Below, piece after piece: positions 37,064 to 45,338 of a stretch of DNA of 64,000 nt. Position numbers and translations under genes: made by a program. The DNA is from Daejeonella sp. Lineage in GTDB: Bacteria; Bacteroidota; Bacteroidia; Sphingobacteriales; Sphingobacteriaceae. The DNA lies in assembly GCF_030684675.1 (NCBI RefSeq), contig NZ_JAUXXZ010000042.1, positions 53,995 to 117,994 on the forward strand. Direction: 5' to 3'. How positions within the stretch are numbered: position 1 is the stretch's first letter; each line of letters opens with the position of its first letter. Below the pieces are notes generated by a model that made no database searches, was not told where the DNA came from, and worked only from the letters and a program-made list of their open reading frames with translations.

Positions 37064-37414
37064 ATGAAAAACATATTTTTAATTCTATTTACCTGCAGTG
37101 CATTCAGTACAGCACTTGCACAAAACAGTAAAGCAGCTTACAAAACCACAAAAGAAAGGGGTGTTCAAATCGTCGAAGCCTCCTGCGGGCAATGTCAGTT
37201 TAAGATGGAGGGTAAGAGCTGTGATCTGGCTGTCCGGATTAATGGAAAATCTTATTTTGTGGATGGAACTAAGATTGATGACCATGGTGATGCCCACGCA
37301 AAGGACGGTTTTTGCGAAAAGATCAGAAAAGCTGAGATAAAGGGAAGTATTGTTAATAATCGATTCGTTGCAACTTATTTTAAGCTCATACCCGAAACGA
37401 CAAAAAACAATTAA
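37064..37414 (+). CDS. Small exported DUF6370-like protein
   Basis: 116 residues with a signal peptide (cleavage near ALAQ, residue 20). The mature part has a cysteine motif ASCGQCQF, another Cys in KSCDLAV and one in GFCEKIR, and otherwise no known motif. This matches small Bacteroidota proteins annotated as DUF6370. Metal or disulfide roles are possible but unproven. Its last four bases overlap the convergent rmuC gene. Confidence 0.7.
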   Translation: MKNIFLILFTCSAFSTALAQNSKAAYKTTKERGVQIVEASCGQCQFKMEGKSCDLAVRINGKSYFVDGTKIDDHGDAHAKDGFCEKIRKAEIKGSIVNNRFVATYFKLIPETTKNN

Positions 37415-38748
37415 TCGTCGTCTTCACTGATAAATTTCTGATCGAGTTTTTTGCCGGTTCTGGCGCCTAGTTTTTTAATCTTCTCTGCCGTCGTGCTCAG
37501 GTTTCCCCTACCGCTGGATAATTTATTGATCGCTTTGTCATAAGCATCCTGGCTTTGTTTGATGTTTTTGCCGATACCTTCCATATCAGCCATAAAGCCA
37601 ATGAACTTATCGTACATTTCACCGCTCAGGCGGGCTATTTCCATAACATTACGGTTCTGCCGTTCTTGCTTCCACATACTTGCAATGGTGCGCAATGTTG
37701 CAAGTAAAGTAGATGGGCTTACAATGACCACATGCTTCTCCCAGGCAAAATTAAATAGCTCAGCATCATGCTGTACCGCGATACTGAAACTGGACTCAAT
37801 TGGAATAAAAAGCATTACAAAATCAGGGGAATTGATTTTATACAGTTCACTATAATTTTTGGATGAAAGCTCAATAATATGATTTCGAATGGAGCTAATA
37901 TGCTGTTTAGTGAACAAATTACGGTCTTCATCACTTTCACAGTTTACGAGCCGCTCATAAGCAGTAAGGGAAACTTTTGCATCAATGATCAGGTGTTTAT
38001 CGTCCGGCAGATCGATCACTACATCGGGCTGGAAGCGACTGCCATCTGAAGATTGATGAGAAGCCTGGATGCGGTATTCCTGATCTTTTACAAGTCCTGA
38101 ACGTTCCAAAACCCTTTCCAGAATTAGTTCACCCCAGTTTCCCTGCTTTTTACTATCTCCCTTAAGAGCCCTGGTAAGATTTTTGGTTTCCTGATTCATC
38201 AGGTTGGATTGTTCGATGAGCTGATTGATATGTCCCCGTAGGATATTCCGCTCATCCGACTCGGCTTTGTAAACCTTGTCTACTTTATCTTCGAAGGTTT
38301 TAAGATTTTCACGGAGAGGTTTAATTATCAGATCTAGATTTGCGCGACTATGTTCAGTAAATTTTACGCTCTTTTCTTCCAGAATCCGGGAAGCAATCAG
38401 CTCAAAATCTTTGTTGAATTTTTCCTGATTGTTTTTGATCTCAGACTTTTGCTCTTCTATTTTTTCCTGTTGAGCCTGTAAATAAGCGCGTGAACTTTCG
38501 AGGGAACGCAGGGCTTCAGATAGTTTTTCACGCTCTGCATTCAACTCTTTTTTTAAATAGTCCTTTTCTGTTCTTAGATTCTCAGCCCGCTCCTCTGCCT
38601 TTGCCAAACTGATTTTTAATTGTTCATTCTCAGTTTTGAGACGGTCGAAGTCCTCCTGAACAGTAATACCTGATTTTGGTTTTGCACGTAAGAGAATGAA
38701 TAGAACAACAATAATTATAGCCGCTGCCGGCAGAATGTAGATTTCCAT
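37411..38748 (-). CDS. rmuC: DNA recombination protein RmuC
   Basis: 445 residues. An N-terminal membrane helix (about 3-20), a coiled coil (about 30-110) and the RmuC domain follow. Recognisable are GNWGELILERVLERSGL, FQPDVVIDLPDDKHLIIDAKVSL (PD-(D/E)xK-like core) and MLFIPIESSFSIA. RmuC limits inversions at short inverted repeats in E. coli. It is followed upstream by the FAD oxidoreductase gene, 37 bases away. Confidence 0.93.
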   Translation of the reverse strand: MEIYILPAAAIIIVVLFILLRAKPKSGITVQEDFDRLKTENEQLKISLAKAEERAENLRTEKDYLKKELNAEREKLSEALRSLESSRAYLQAQQEKIEEQKSEIKNNQEKFNKDFELIASRILEEKSVKFTEHSRANLDLIIKPLRENLKTFEDKVDKVYKAESDERNILRGHINQLIEQSNLMNQETKNLTRALKGDSKKQGNWGELILERVLERSGLVKDQEYRIQASHQSSDGSRFQPDVVIDLPDDKHLIIDAKVSLTAYERLVNCESDEDRNLFTKQHISSIRNHIIELSSKNYSELYKINSPDFVMLFIPIESSFSIAVQHDAELFNFAWEKHVVIVSPSTLLATLRTIASMWKQERQNRNVMEIARLSGEMYDKFIGFMADMEGIGKNIKQSQDAYDKAINKLSSGRGNLSTTAEKIKKLGARTGKKLDQKFISEDDD

Positions 38749-38785
38749 TTCTTTAATTTATCGAAGATACGAAAGAGAACCCGGG

Positions 38786-39922
38786 TTAAATCTCAACAAG
38801 ATCTGCGACCTGCTCAGCCAAAAGGCTTCCCATTGCCACGCCCATTCCATTACAGCGGACGGCGCAAAACAGTCCTGGCGAAATTTCTTTTACTATAGGC
38901 TTCAAATCCTTACCAAAACCCATTACCCCGCTCCAACGGTATTCAATTTTTGGTTTTTGTCCAGGGATTATGGTCTCATACAATAGTTTTTCGAGCTCAT
39001 TCTGAATTCCGGAAGTGACACCGGGTTCTGTGGTTTCTTCTCCTTTAAAATCAAGGTTACGTCCGCCGCCCAGAAGTATCCTTCCATCAATATTTCTGAA
39101 ATAAGTATAACCCCTGTTGTAATGAAACGTACCTTTTATTTTCAGCTGTTTTATTGGCTCTGTGATTAGTACCTGCCCTCTTCCGGGAATTACATCGAGC
39201 TCAGGAACCAGATCTTTGATGAAGGCATTGGTCGCGAGAATGACAGATTTTGCTTTAAAACTACCTTGATTGCTAATGATAATCTTATCGCTTGAACCAC
39301 CTTCAATTTTTTGAACCTGACAATTGTTAAAAACAGTTACACCAAGGCCCTGAACCCTTGAAAGCAAGGCGATCATCATTTTGCCCGTATCGATTTGTCC
39401 TTCGTATTTGTTTTTTATGATATTACTTATACCGTTCATACCAAACGCTGCAATTTTATCAGAGGAAACTGCATAAATGTCATGTTTTCCAATGACCGGT
39501 TTCAGAAATGTATTAAACCAGGATATCTTATCAATACAGTGATTTGCCAGATCAGCTTCACTTTCTTTAAATACTTCATAACCGCCATTTTGTTCAAAAC
39601 AAATAGCAGAATCCCCGAGATTGTTTCTGAGTTTTTCCAGGCCCCTCCAGCGCATATCAATCATTTCCAGAACCTCACTTTCTGGCTTTGATTCGAGCTC
39701 ATTTACCAGCTCAGAAATGCTTCCAAAGCATGCAAAACCCGCATTTTTTGTGCTTGCACCGGCAGGCAGAAAACCCGATTCCAGGATTCCAATCTTTAGA
39801 GAAGGCTGCTTCAATTTTAGATACAGGGCTGCACTTAAACCAACGATTCCGCTGCCAATAATGATCACATCAAAGCCGGATAAGAATGATTTCTGTTCCC
39901 AGTAAGAAAAAAGATTGGACAT
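38786..39922 (-). CDS. FAD-dependent oxidoreductase (DAO family)
   Basis: 378 residues. The FAD fingerprint VIIGSGIVGLSAALYLK lies near 20-36, then GASTKNAGFACFGS, and the C-terminal GVMGFGKDLKPIV and RCNGMGVAMGS segments typical of D-amino-acid oxidase/glycine oxidase relatives. The family removes hydrogen from amines or amino acids; substrate unknown. Divergent from the zinc peptidase gene. Confidence 0.85.
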   Translation of the reverse strand: MSNLFSYWEQKSFLSGFDVIIIGSGIVGLSAALYLKLKQPSLKIGILESGFLPAGASTKNAGFACFGSISELVNELESKPESEVLEMIDMRWRGLEKLRNNLGDSAICFEQNGGYEVFKESEADLANHCIDKISWFNTFLKPVIGKHDIYAVSSDKIAAFGMNGISNIIKNKYEGQIDTGKMMIALLSRVQGLGVTVFNNCQVQKIEGGSSDKIIISNQGSFKAKSVILATNAFIKDLVPELDVIPGRGQVLITEPIKQLKIKGTFHYNRGYTYFRNIDGRILLGGGRNLDFKGEETTEPGVTSGIQNELEKLLYETIIPGQKPKIEYRWSGVMGFGKDLKPIVKEISPGLFCAVRCNGMGVAMGSLLAEQVADLVEI

Positions 39923-39998
39923 ATAATCTAAAGGTAAATTATTTGTGATTATTTTTATTCGGAATGGTTATTGAATAAGTTTATAGAAAATACAAACT

Positions 39999-40685
39999 AT
40001 GGGATTAATTTTAATGATTGTCATTGCGGTAGTTAGTTTTGCTGTCCAATGGCGTTTTAAAAGCAAATTTAAACAATACTCCGAAATGCCTCTTGGTTCA
40101 GCGATGAGCGGAAAAGACATAGCTGATAAGATGTTAAAGGATAACGGAATATATGATGTTCAGATTATTTCTGCAGAGGGTCAGCTATCAGATCACTATA
40201 ATCCGGCAGACCGGACTGTAAACCTGAGTCCGGAAGTATATCATGGACGCAGTGTCGCGGCAGCAGCAGTTGCAGCACATGAGTGTGGCCATGCTGTTCA
40301 GCATGCAAAGGCATACACCTGGCTGAAGTTCAGGTCTTCTGTAGTTCCGGCGGTTAATGTTGCGTCAAAGATTACACAGTGGGCATTGATGATTGGTGTG
40401 ATGCTTCTTATTTTTTCTGGAGACATCACCGTTCTTGCGATTGGTGTAGTGGCTCTTGCGGTAGTAACCTTGTTTGCTTTCATTACCCTTCCGGTTGAAT
40501 TTGATGCAAGTAATAGGGCATTAGCCTGGCTGCAAAGCAATCGTGGTATCATGCAAACCAGCCTTGAGAATGATCAGGCAAAAGATGCTCTTTGGTGGGC
40601 AGCCATGACTTATGTTGTAGCTGCATTAGGCTCATTGGCAACATTGGTTTATTATGCCAGTATGTTAATGGGAAGAAGGGAATAG
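39999..40685 (+). CDS. Membrane zinc metallopeptidase (YugP-like)
   Basis: 228 residues. Membrane helices occur at the N-terminus, at about 118-155 and at the C-terminus. The zinc-binding HECGH is in AAAVAAHECGHAVQHA (about residues 85-100). Family members are called neutral zinc metallopeptidase (YugP). The gene is alone and has a strong terminator. Confidence 0.9.
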   Translation: MGLILMIVIAVVSFAVQWRFKSKFKQYSEMPLGSAMSGKDIADKMLKDNGIYDVQIISAEGQLSDHYNPADRTVNLSPEVYHGRSVAAAAVAAHECGHAVQHAKAYTWLKFRSSVVPAVNVASKITQWALMIGVMLLIFSGDITVLAIGVVALAVVTLFAFITLPVEFDASNRALAWLQSNRGIMQTSLENDQAKDALWWAAMTYVVAALGSLATLVYYASMLMGRRE

Positions 40686-40701
40686 TATTGTTTTAAATAA
40701 T

Positions 40702-40738
40702 AAAGCCCCTTTATGAATTCATAAAGGGGCTTTTTATT
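40702..40738. terminator. Bidirectional terminator between zinc peptidase and apaG
   Basis: A perfect palindrome runs from 40702 to 40733 (AAAGCCCCTTTA ... TAAAGGGGCTTT, centre TGAATTCA), followed by T-rich sequence on the plus strand and preceded by A-rich sequence that reads as T on the minus strand. It therefore serves the peptidase gene and apaG, which converge here. Confidence 0.85.
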
Positions 40739-40755
40739 ACTTATCTGATTAGGGC

Positions 40756-41142
40756 TTAATTCATTTTATAGGGTGCAATCAGGTAAAATTCAGGAATATT
40801 GACACGGAATTTACGTCCGTCAACAATTCTTTTCATTTCATAAGATCCTTTCATGCTGCCCATATCGGTCTTCAAATTACATCCGGATACGTATTCATGA
40901 TTGTCGCCAGGCTCGATTATTGGCTGCAAACCAACCACTCCTTCTCCTTCCACCTCTCTTTTGGTGCCGTTTGAATCAAAAATATTCCAGTGACGATTTA
41001 GCAGTTGAACACTGTTCTCTGTCATATTTTCAATATTTACCCGGTATGCGAACATAAAATGTTCATTTGCAGGATTAGAATATTCGGGTTGGTAAATGGT
41101 TTCTACCGATATTTTGACCCCATCAGTAATCTTGGTTACCAT
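40756..41142 (-). CDS. apaG: Co2+/Mg2+ efflux-associated protein ApaG
   Basis: 128 residues of a single Fn3-like beta-sandwich (DUF525). The conserved EGEGVVGLQPIIEPGDNHEY segment and C-terminal SMKGSY are present. Role unclear in most bacteria; linked to cobalt resistance and Ap4A levels in enterics. The open frame extends 14 codons upstream of 41142, but relatives start at MVTKITDGVKISVE, so the internal ATG is used here. Confidence 0.9.
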   Translation of the reverse strand: MVTKITDGVKISVETIYQPEYSNPANEHFMFAYRVNIENMTENSVQLLNRHWNIFDSNGTKREVEGEGVVGLQPIIEPGDNHEYVSGCNLKTDMGSMKGSYEMKRIVDGRKFRVNIPEFYLIAPYKMN

Positions 41143-41187
41143 AATTATTAATTTTAATAGAAGGCAATATAAAAATAAACCCAATAA

Positions 41188-42180
41188 TCAAGCCATTTCT
41201 GTCTGGAAACGTTCATTAATTTCCTGCAGAACTTCATGAATATGGTCAATATTTTCCAATGAGACCAGTTTCATTCGATATTCCTTAAAGTCAGGGATAC
41301 CCTTAAAATAATTAGAATAATGCCTTCTCATTTCAAAAATGCCGACCCTGGATCCCTTCCAGGCAATGGATTTATCAAGATGGGTTTTGCAAACCTCTAC
41401 TCTTTCAGTAATCGTCGGTTCAGGTAAATGTTCCCCGGTCTTAAAAAAGTGTTTTATTTCCCTGAATATCCAGGGATAGCCAATAGCTGCCCTGCCGATC
41501 ATGATACCATCAACTTCATATTCCATCCGCCAGTTGGCTGCTTTTTCAATGGAATTGACATCCCCGTTTCCAAAGATCGGTATTTTGATTCTTGGGTTTC
41601 TTTTGATCTCCCGGATCAGTGTCCAGTCGGCTTCACCTTTATACATTTGGGCACGGGTGCGGCCATGAATGGTTAGTGCCTGAATACCGATATCCTGAAG
41701 ACGCTCAGCAACTTCATAAACATTTTTGGTGTTGTCATCCCATCCAAGGCGTGTTTTAACAGTAACCGGAAGATGGGTTGCACCCACAACGGCTTTTGTC
41801 ATTTCGACCATCCTATCAATATCCTGCAATAAACTTGCTCCGGCACCACGGCAGGCTACGTTTTTTACCGGGCAGCCATAATTTATATCGATTAGATCCG
41901 GTTTTGCTAAGGTTGCAATCCGGGTTGCTTCTCTCATACTCTCTATCTCACTACCGAAAATCTGTATCCCAATAGGGCGCTCATATTCGAATATATCGAG
42001 TTTTGCCCTGCTTTTGGCTGCATCACGTATCAGACCCTCTGAAGAAATAAACTCAGTGTACATCATATCCACCCCATTTTGCTTACAAACGAAACGGAAT
42101 GGAGGATCGCTTACATCTTCCATAGGTGCCAGCAAAAGCGGGAATTCCCCTAAATCTATATTTCCAATCTTAACAGACAT
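41188..42180 (-). CDS. dusB: tRNA-dihydrouridine synthase, DusB-like
   Basis: FMN enzyme that reduces uridine to dihydrouridine in tRNA D-loops. 330 residues. LLAPMEDVSDPPFR at the N-terminus, the catalytic Cys in INYGCPVKNVACRGAGASLL, TVKTRLGW, ALTIHGRTRAQMYKG and GNGDV. A C-terminal helical domain binds tRNA. The start gives the usual distance to the barrel. Divergent from the CPBP gene. Confidence 0.93.
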   Translation of the reverse strand: MSVKIGNIDLGEFPLLLAPMEDVSDPPFRFVCKQNGVDMMYTEFISSEGLIRDAAKSRAKLDIFEYERPIGIQIFGSEIESMREATRIATLAKPDLIDINYGCPVKNVACRGAGASLLQDIDRMVEMTKAVVGATHLPVTVKTRLGWDDNTKNVYEVAERLQDIGIQALTIHGRTRAQMYKGEADWTLIREIKRNPRIKIPIFGNGDVNSIEKAANWRMEYEVDGIMIGRAAIGYPWIFREIKHFFKTGEHLPEPTITERVEVCKTHLDKSIAWKGSRVGIFEMRRHYSNYFKGIPDFKEYRMKLVSLENIDHIHEVLQEINERFQTEMA

Positions 42181-42243
42181 TAGCTATCTTTCAACCTTGT
42201 ATTTCTCAATTCTAAACTGCAAAATTACGAATAATATATAAGC

Positions 42244-43185
42244 ATGTTCAAATCCGCGTCAGTAGAACGTAATCCTTTCGGCTCATTGATCCTTTTACTC
42301 CTGCTTATTTTTGCCGGGGCAGTGGTTTTTACTGGTATTGCTTTCGCAATTGGCACTTCAATTTACGGCGTAGGGGCTATGTCTCAGCTAGCCGCAGGAG
42401 ATCTGATCAGCCTCGATCTGATCAAAATGGTCCAGATCATTTCATCTATTGGAATGTTTATCATACCTGCCCTTATTTACGCTAAACTTCAAAACAAGGA
42501 CTGGCTTGGATACCTTAAAATTATACCGGTTCCGGCCTATCTGGCTTTGCTGACCATTGTGATTATGTTTTCTGCAAGTCCTGCACTTGAATATACCATG
42601 CAACTGAATAAGGGAATGAAACTCCCATATTTCCTTAAAGAGTTAGAGGCATGGATGTTACAACAGGAATTGAAAATGGAGCTGATGACAAAACGGCTCA
42701 TTGTGATGAACTCTATTCCTGCTCTTTTGGTAAATTTACTCATGCTTGCAATTATTCCTGCTTTTGGGGAGGAGCTGATCTTCAGAGGCGGGTTTCAGCA
42801 GATTTTCGCCCGTTGGTTCGGAAATCATCATGTTGCTATCTGGCTGACTGCAATTATTTTTAGTTCGATACATTTCCAGTTCTATGGATTTTTTCCAAGA
42901 ATGTTTCTGGGTGCATTGTTCGGTTACCTTCTGGTTTGGAGCGGCAGTCTATGGCTTCCAATTCTTGGACATTTTCTGAATAATGCTCTGGCGGTTTTTA
43001 CGGCATACTGGTATCAGCAGCAGGGACTTTCAATCGATAAAATGTTTGAAACTGAACCCTCAAGTCCGGTTCAGATCAGCATCAGTTTTATTTTATTTAT
43101 TATATCGATCCGATATTTTTACAGGTATACACGAAAATTAAACGAAATTAACAGGGAAAGTCTGGATGGAAGCGGGATGGGTTAA
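42244..43185 (+). CDS. CPBP family intramembrane metalloprotease
   Basis: 313 residues with about eight membrane helices. The ABI/CPBP motifs are visible: EELIFRGGFQQ (glutamate pair and Arg), SSIHFQFYGFFPRM and LGHFLNNALAV. These set the Rce1-type active site. Substrate unknown. It overlaps the next gene by 20 bases, and cdsA follows directly, so the three are probably one operon. Confidence 0.9.
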   Translation: MFKSASVERNPFGSLILLLLLIFAGAVVFTGIAFAIGTSIYGVGAMSQLAAGDLISLDLIKMVQIISSIGMFIIPALIYAKLQNKDWLGYLKIIPVPAYLALLTIVIMFSASPALEYTMQLNKGMKLPYFLKELEAWMLQQELKMELMTKRLIVMNSIPALLVNLLMLAIIPAFGEELIFRGGFQQIFARWFGNHHVAIWLTAIIFSSIHFQFYGFFPRMFLGALFGYLLVWSGSLWLPILGHFLNNALAVFTAYWYQQQGLSIDKMFETEPSSPVQISISFILFIISIRYFYRYTRKLNEINRESLDGSGMG

Positions 43186-43369
43186 AATTTATACATCAGC
43201 TGATTTTTTTAAATCAGAAATTGTAAGGCAGGTCTTGGTTGACCACGAGATTGAGGCAATAATAATTAACAAACAGGGCTTTCCCTACCGTATTGGGGAG
43301 GTTGAGGTTTATATTCATGAGGATGGTTTTCAGAAGGCACTAGAGATCATAGTAAAAAATGAGTTGTAA
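43166..43369 (+). CDS. DUF2007 domain protein
   Basis: 67 residues, complete DUF2007 (putative signal-transducing, PII-like fold). The start overlaps the CPBP gene by 20 bases and the stop abuts cdsA. WVKIYTSADFFKSEIVRQVL and the IGEVEVYI strand fit the family. Ligand unknown. Confidence 0.85.
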   Translation: MEAGWVKIYTSADFFKSEIVRQVLVDHEIEAIIINKQGFPYRIGEVEVYIHEDGFQKALEIIVKNEL

Positions 43370-44176
43370 ATGAAAACAAGAGCAATAACAGCATTTTTCT
43401 TTGTGGCAGTGATGCTTGCTTCACTTCTTCTGGGTGCTTATGCTTTTACCGTCTTTTTCCTGCTGCTTAGCTTGCTAAGTACCGAAGAGTTTTATAAACT
43501 GGTGCGTGCTGATGGTCTGAAACCACAAAGCTTATGGGGCTGGATTCTGGTGATTAGCATTTATGTACCGCTCAGTTTATATTTTCTGCATGATGCACCG
43601 TCAGAGGTGCTTCTCATTTGTGTTCCTTTTATTGTTTTAGTAATAATCGCCGAACTTTACCGGGATCTGAAGAATCCTTTTCACAACATTGCTTATACCA
43701 TATTCGGGGTAATATTTGCAGCACTTCCTTTTTGCTTTTTCTATGCTCTGGGTTTTATGGATGGTGATTATTCCTGGCATTTACCACTTGCTTTTCTGAT
43801 CATGCTCTGGGCTAGTGATACCGGAGCTTATCTTTTTGGTATCACTTTGGGCAAGAACAGATTGTTTGAAAGACATTCTCCCAAAAAGAGCTGGGAAGGC
43901 TTTGCAGGAGGTCTGTTGTGCAGCTTGCTATCGGGTTTTGTTTTAAGTATTTATTTTACCGAGCTTTCGTTGTTCCAATGGCTTATTGTCTCAGTAATCA
44001 TTGTAAGTTCAGGCACTTTGGGTGATCTTTCTGAATCAATGCTGAAAAGAAGCCTTTCGACAAAGGATTCCGGATCCTTTTTACCCGGCCATGGCGGTCT
44101 GCTCGATCGTTTTGACGGATTATTACTTGCCGCTCCTCTCGTATTCGTATATTTGACTTTCGTAAAGATTTTCTGA
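43370..44176 (+). CDS. cdsA: Phosphatidate cytidylyltransferase
   Basis: Makes CDP-diacylglycerol from phosphatidate and CTP, the entry to phosphatidylethanolamine and phosphatidylglycerol. 268 residues with seven or eight membrane helices. The family signature, SMLKRSLSTKDSGSFLPGHGG followed by LLDRFDGLL, lies at the C-terminus. It directly follows the DUF2007 stop. Confidence 0.96.
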   Translation: MKTRAITAFFFVAVMLASLLLGAYAFTVFFLLLSLLSTEEFYKLVRADGLKPQSLWGWILVISIYVPLSLYFLHDAPSEVLLICVPFIVLVIIAELYRDLKNPFHNIAYTIFGVIFAALPFCFFYALGFMDGDYSWHLPLAFLIMLWASDTGAYLFGITLGKNRLFERHSPKKSWEGFAGGLLCSLLSGFVLSIYFTELSLFQWLIVSVIIVSSGTLGDLSESMLKRSLSTKDSGSFLPGHGGLLDRFDGLLLAAPLVFVYLTFVKIF

Positions 44177-44294
44177 TCCCGTTTATAAACACCAGCTCTG
44201 ATTGTGGGCCCGGTAAATTATTGGAACGATTTTTATTAATATGAAGTATAAATAGTATTAATTGGAAAGAGAGAATAACACACAGCATGACTCC

Positions 44295-45338
44295 ATGTCT
44301 GAAAACGAAGTAATAAAAGACCGCTCATTGAGATACATGGCCATTGGGCTTGGTATAATAATATTGGTCATGGGTTATCTTACACTTTATGTAGATGACG
44401 CCAGTTCCTTTTTTTCAAGTAAAAGGGAGGAGGTTGTGACTGTTATTGACGACAACAATTCGGATGTTCTGGTCGAGAACTCAAGCATGAGTGATGAGCA
44501 GGTCCGTAGTTCACTGATTAAGTTTATTGAAGCTTTTTATAATGACCAAAGGAAGGGATATTTTGATCCCCCAAGCTATTTTTCGCCAATTACCAGAACC
44601 TATTATAATTACCATAATCTTACTTACAAGCGCCTGAAGGAAGTTCATGCAAAACGAATGTCTGATCTTCGGAACTACAACCTTACCTGGATTGTTTCGA
44701 GCCTTGATTATGATCGCAATAATAATGAACTGCTTGCAAGCTATTGGGCAAAAGTAAGTTATGTGCAGCCTTCCCGTAATGCTGAAGTGTCGGGCGATAT
44801 AAAATTTGAATTGGCGGTGAATGAGGAAGGAAAAATCATGTCACTCAGGGAAGCAGAAATTAAGAATCTTGTTGTGACATCGCTTAATTCTTATCCCGAT
44901 AGTATAATCAATAATGAAATTGACTATAGTCAGGCATCAACCGTACCTGAAAAAATTGCAGAACCCTTACCTGAGCCACTTGAAAATCCTAACTCTGAAG
45001 CGCGCTATGAAGGAAAGCTTTACGATCTGGCCAGTGTTGAGCTTGCACCAGAATTTCAGGGTGGACAAGCAGCTTTGGGCAAATATCTTGGATCCAGATT
45101 ACGTTACCCCGCAGGGGCCCGCCAAAACAAAATTCAGGGTAAAGTCTATATTGGCTTTATTGTAGAAAAGAACGGTAGTCTTGCTGATTTTAAGGTGGTA
45201 AGGGGTATAGGAGGAGGATGTGATGAGGAAGCGATTCGTGTACTTAGGTCCTCTCCGGCATGGAGGCCGGGTATGGCAAACGGAAAACCAGTAAGAACTT
45301 CCTATGTTCTGCCAATAACCTTTATGCTGGGGAATTAG
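44295..45338 (+). CDS. TonB-type energy transducer with unusual periplasmic domain
   Basis: 347 residues. One N-terminal membrane helix (about 15-32), then an unassigned alpha/beta domain resembling SnoaL/NTF2-like folds (about 65-190). A short Pro/Glu linker (EPLPEPLENP) and a TonB C-terminal domain (about 255-347) follow, with LRYPAGARQNKIQGKVYIGF and ACDEEAIRVL-like motifs. There is no long Pro/Lys spacer, so spanning the periplasm is doubtful. The frame opens at a TTG at 44262, but ATG 44295 matches the helix position better. The end overlaps convergent mfd by 17 bases. Confidence 0.78.
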   Translation: MSENEVIKDRSLRYMAIGLGIIILVMGYLTLYVDDASSFFSSKREEVVTVIDDNNSDVLVENSSMSDEQVRSSLIKFIEAFYNDQRKGYFDPPSYFSPITRTYYNYHNLTYKRLKEVHAKRMSDLRNYNLTWIVSSLDYDRNNNELLASYWAKVSYVQPSRNAEVSGDIKFELAVNEEGKIMSLREAEIKNLVVTSLNSYPDSIINNEIDYSQASTVPEKIAEPLPEPLENPNSEARYEGKLYDLASVELAPEFQGGQAALGKYLGSRLRYPAGARQNKIQGKVYIGFIVEKNGSLADFKVVRGIGGGCDEEAIRVLRSSPAWRPGMANGKPVRTSYVLPITFMLGN

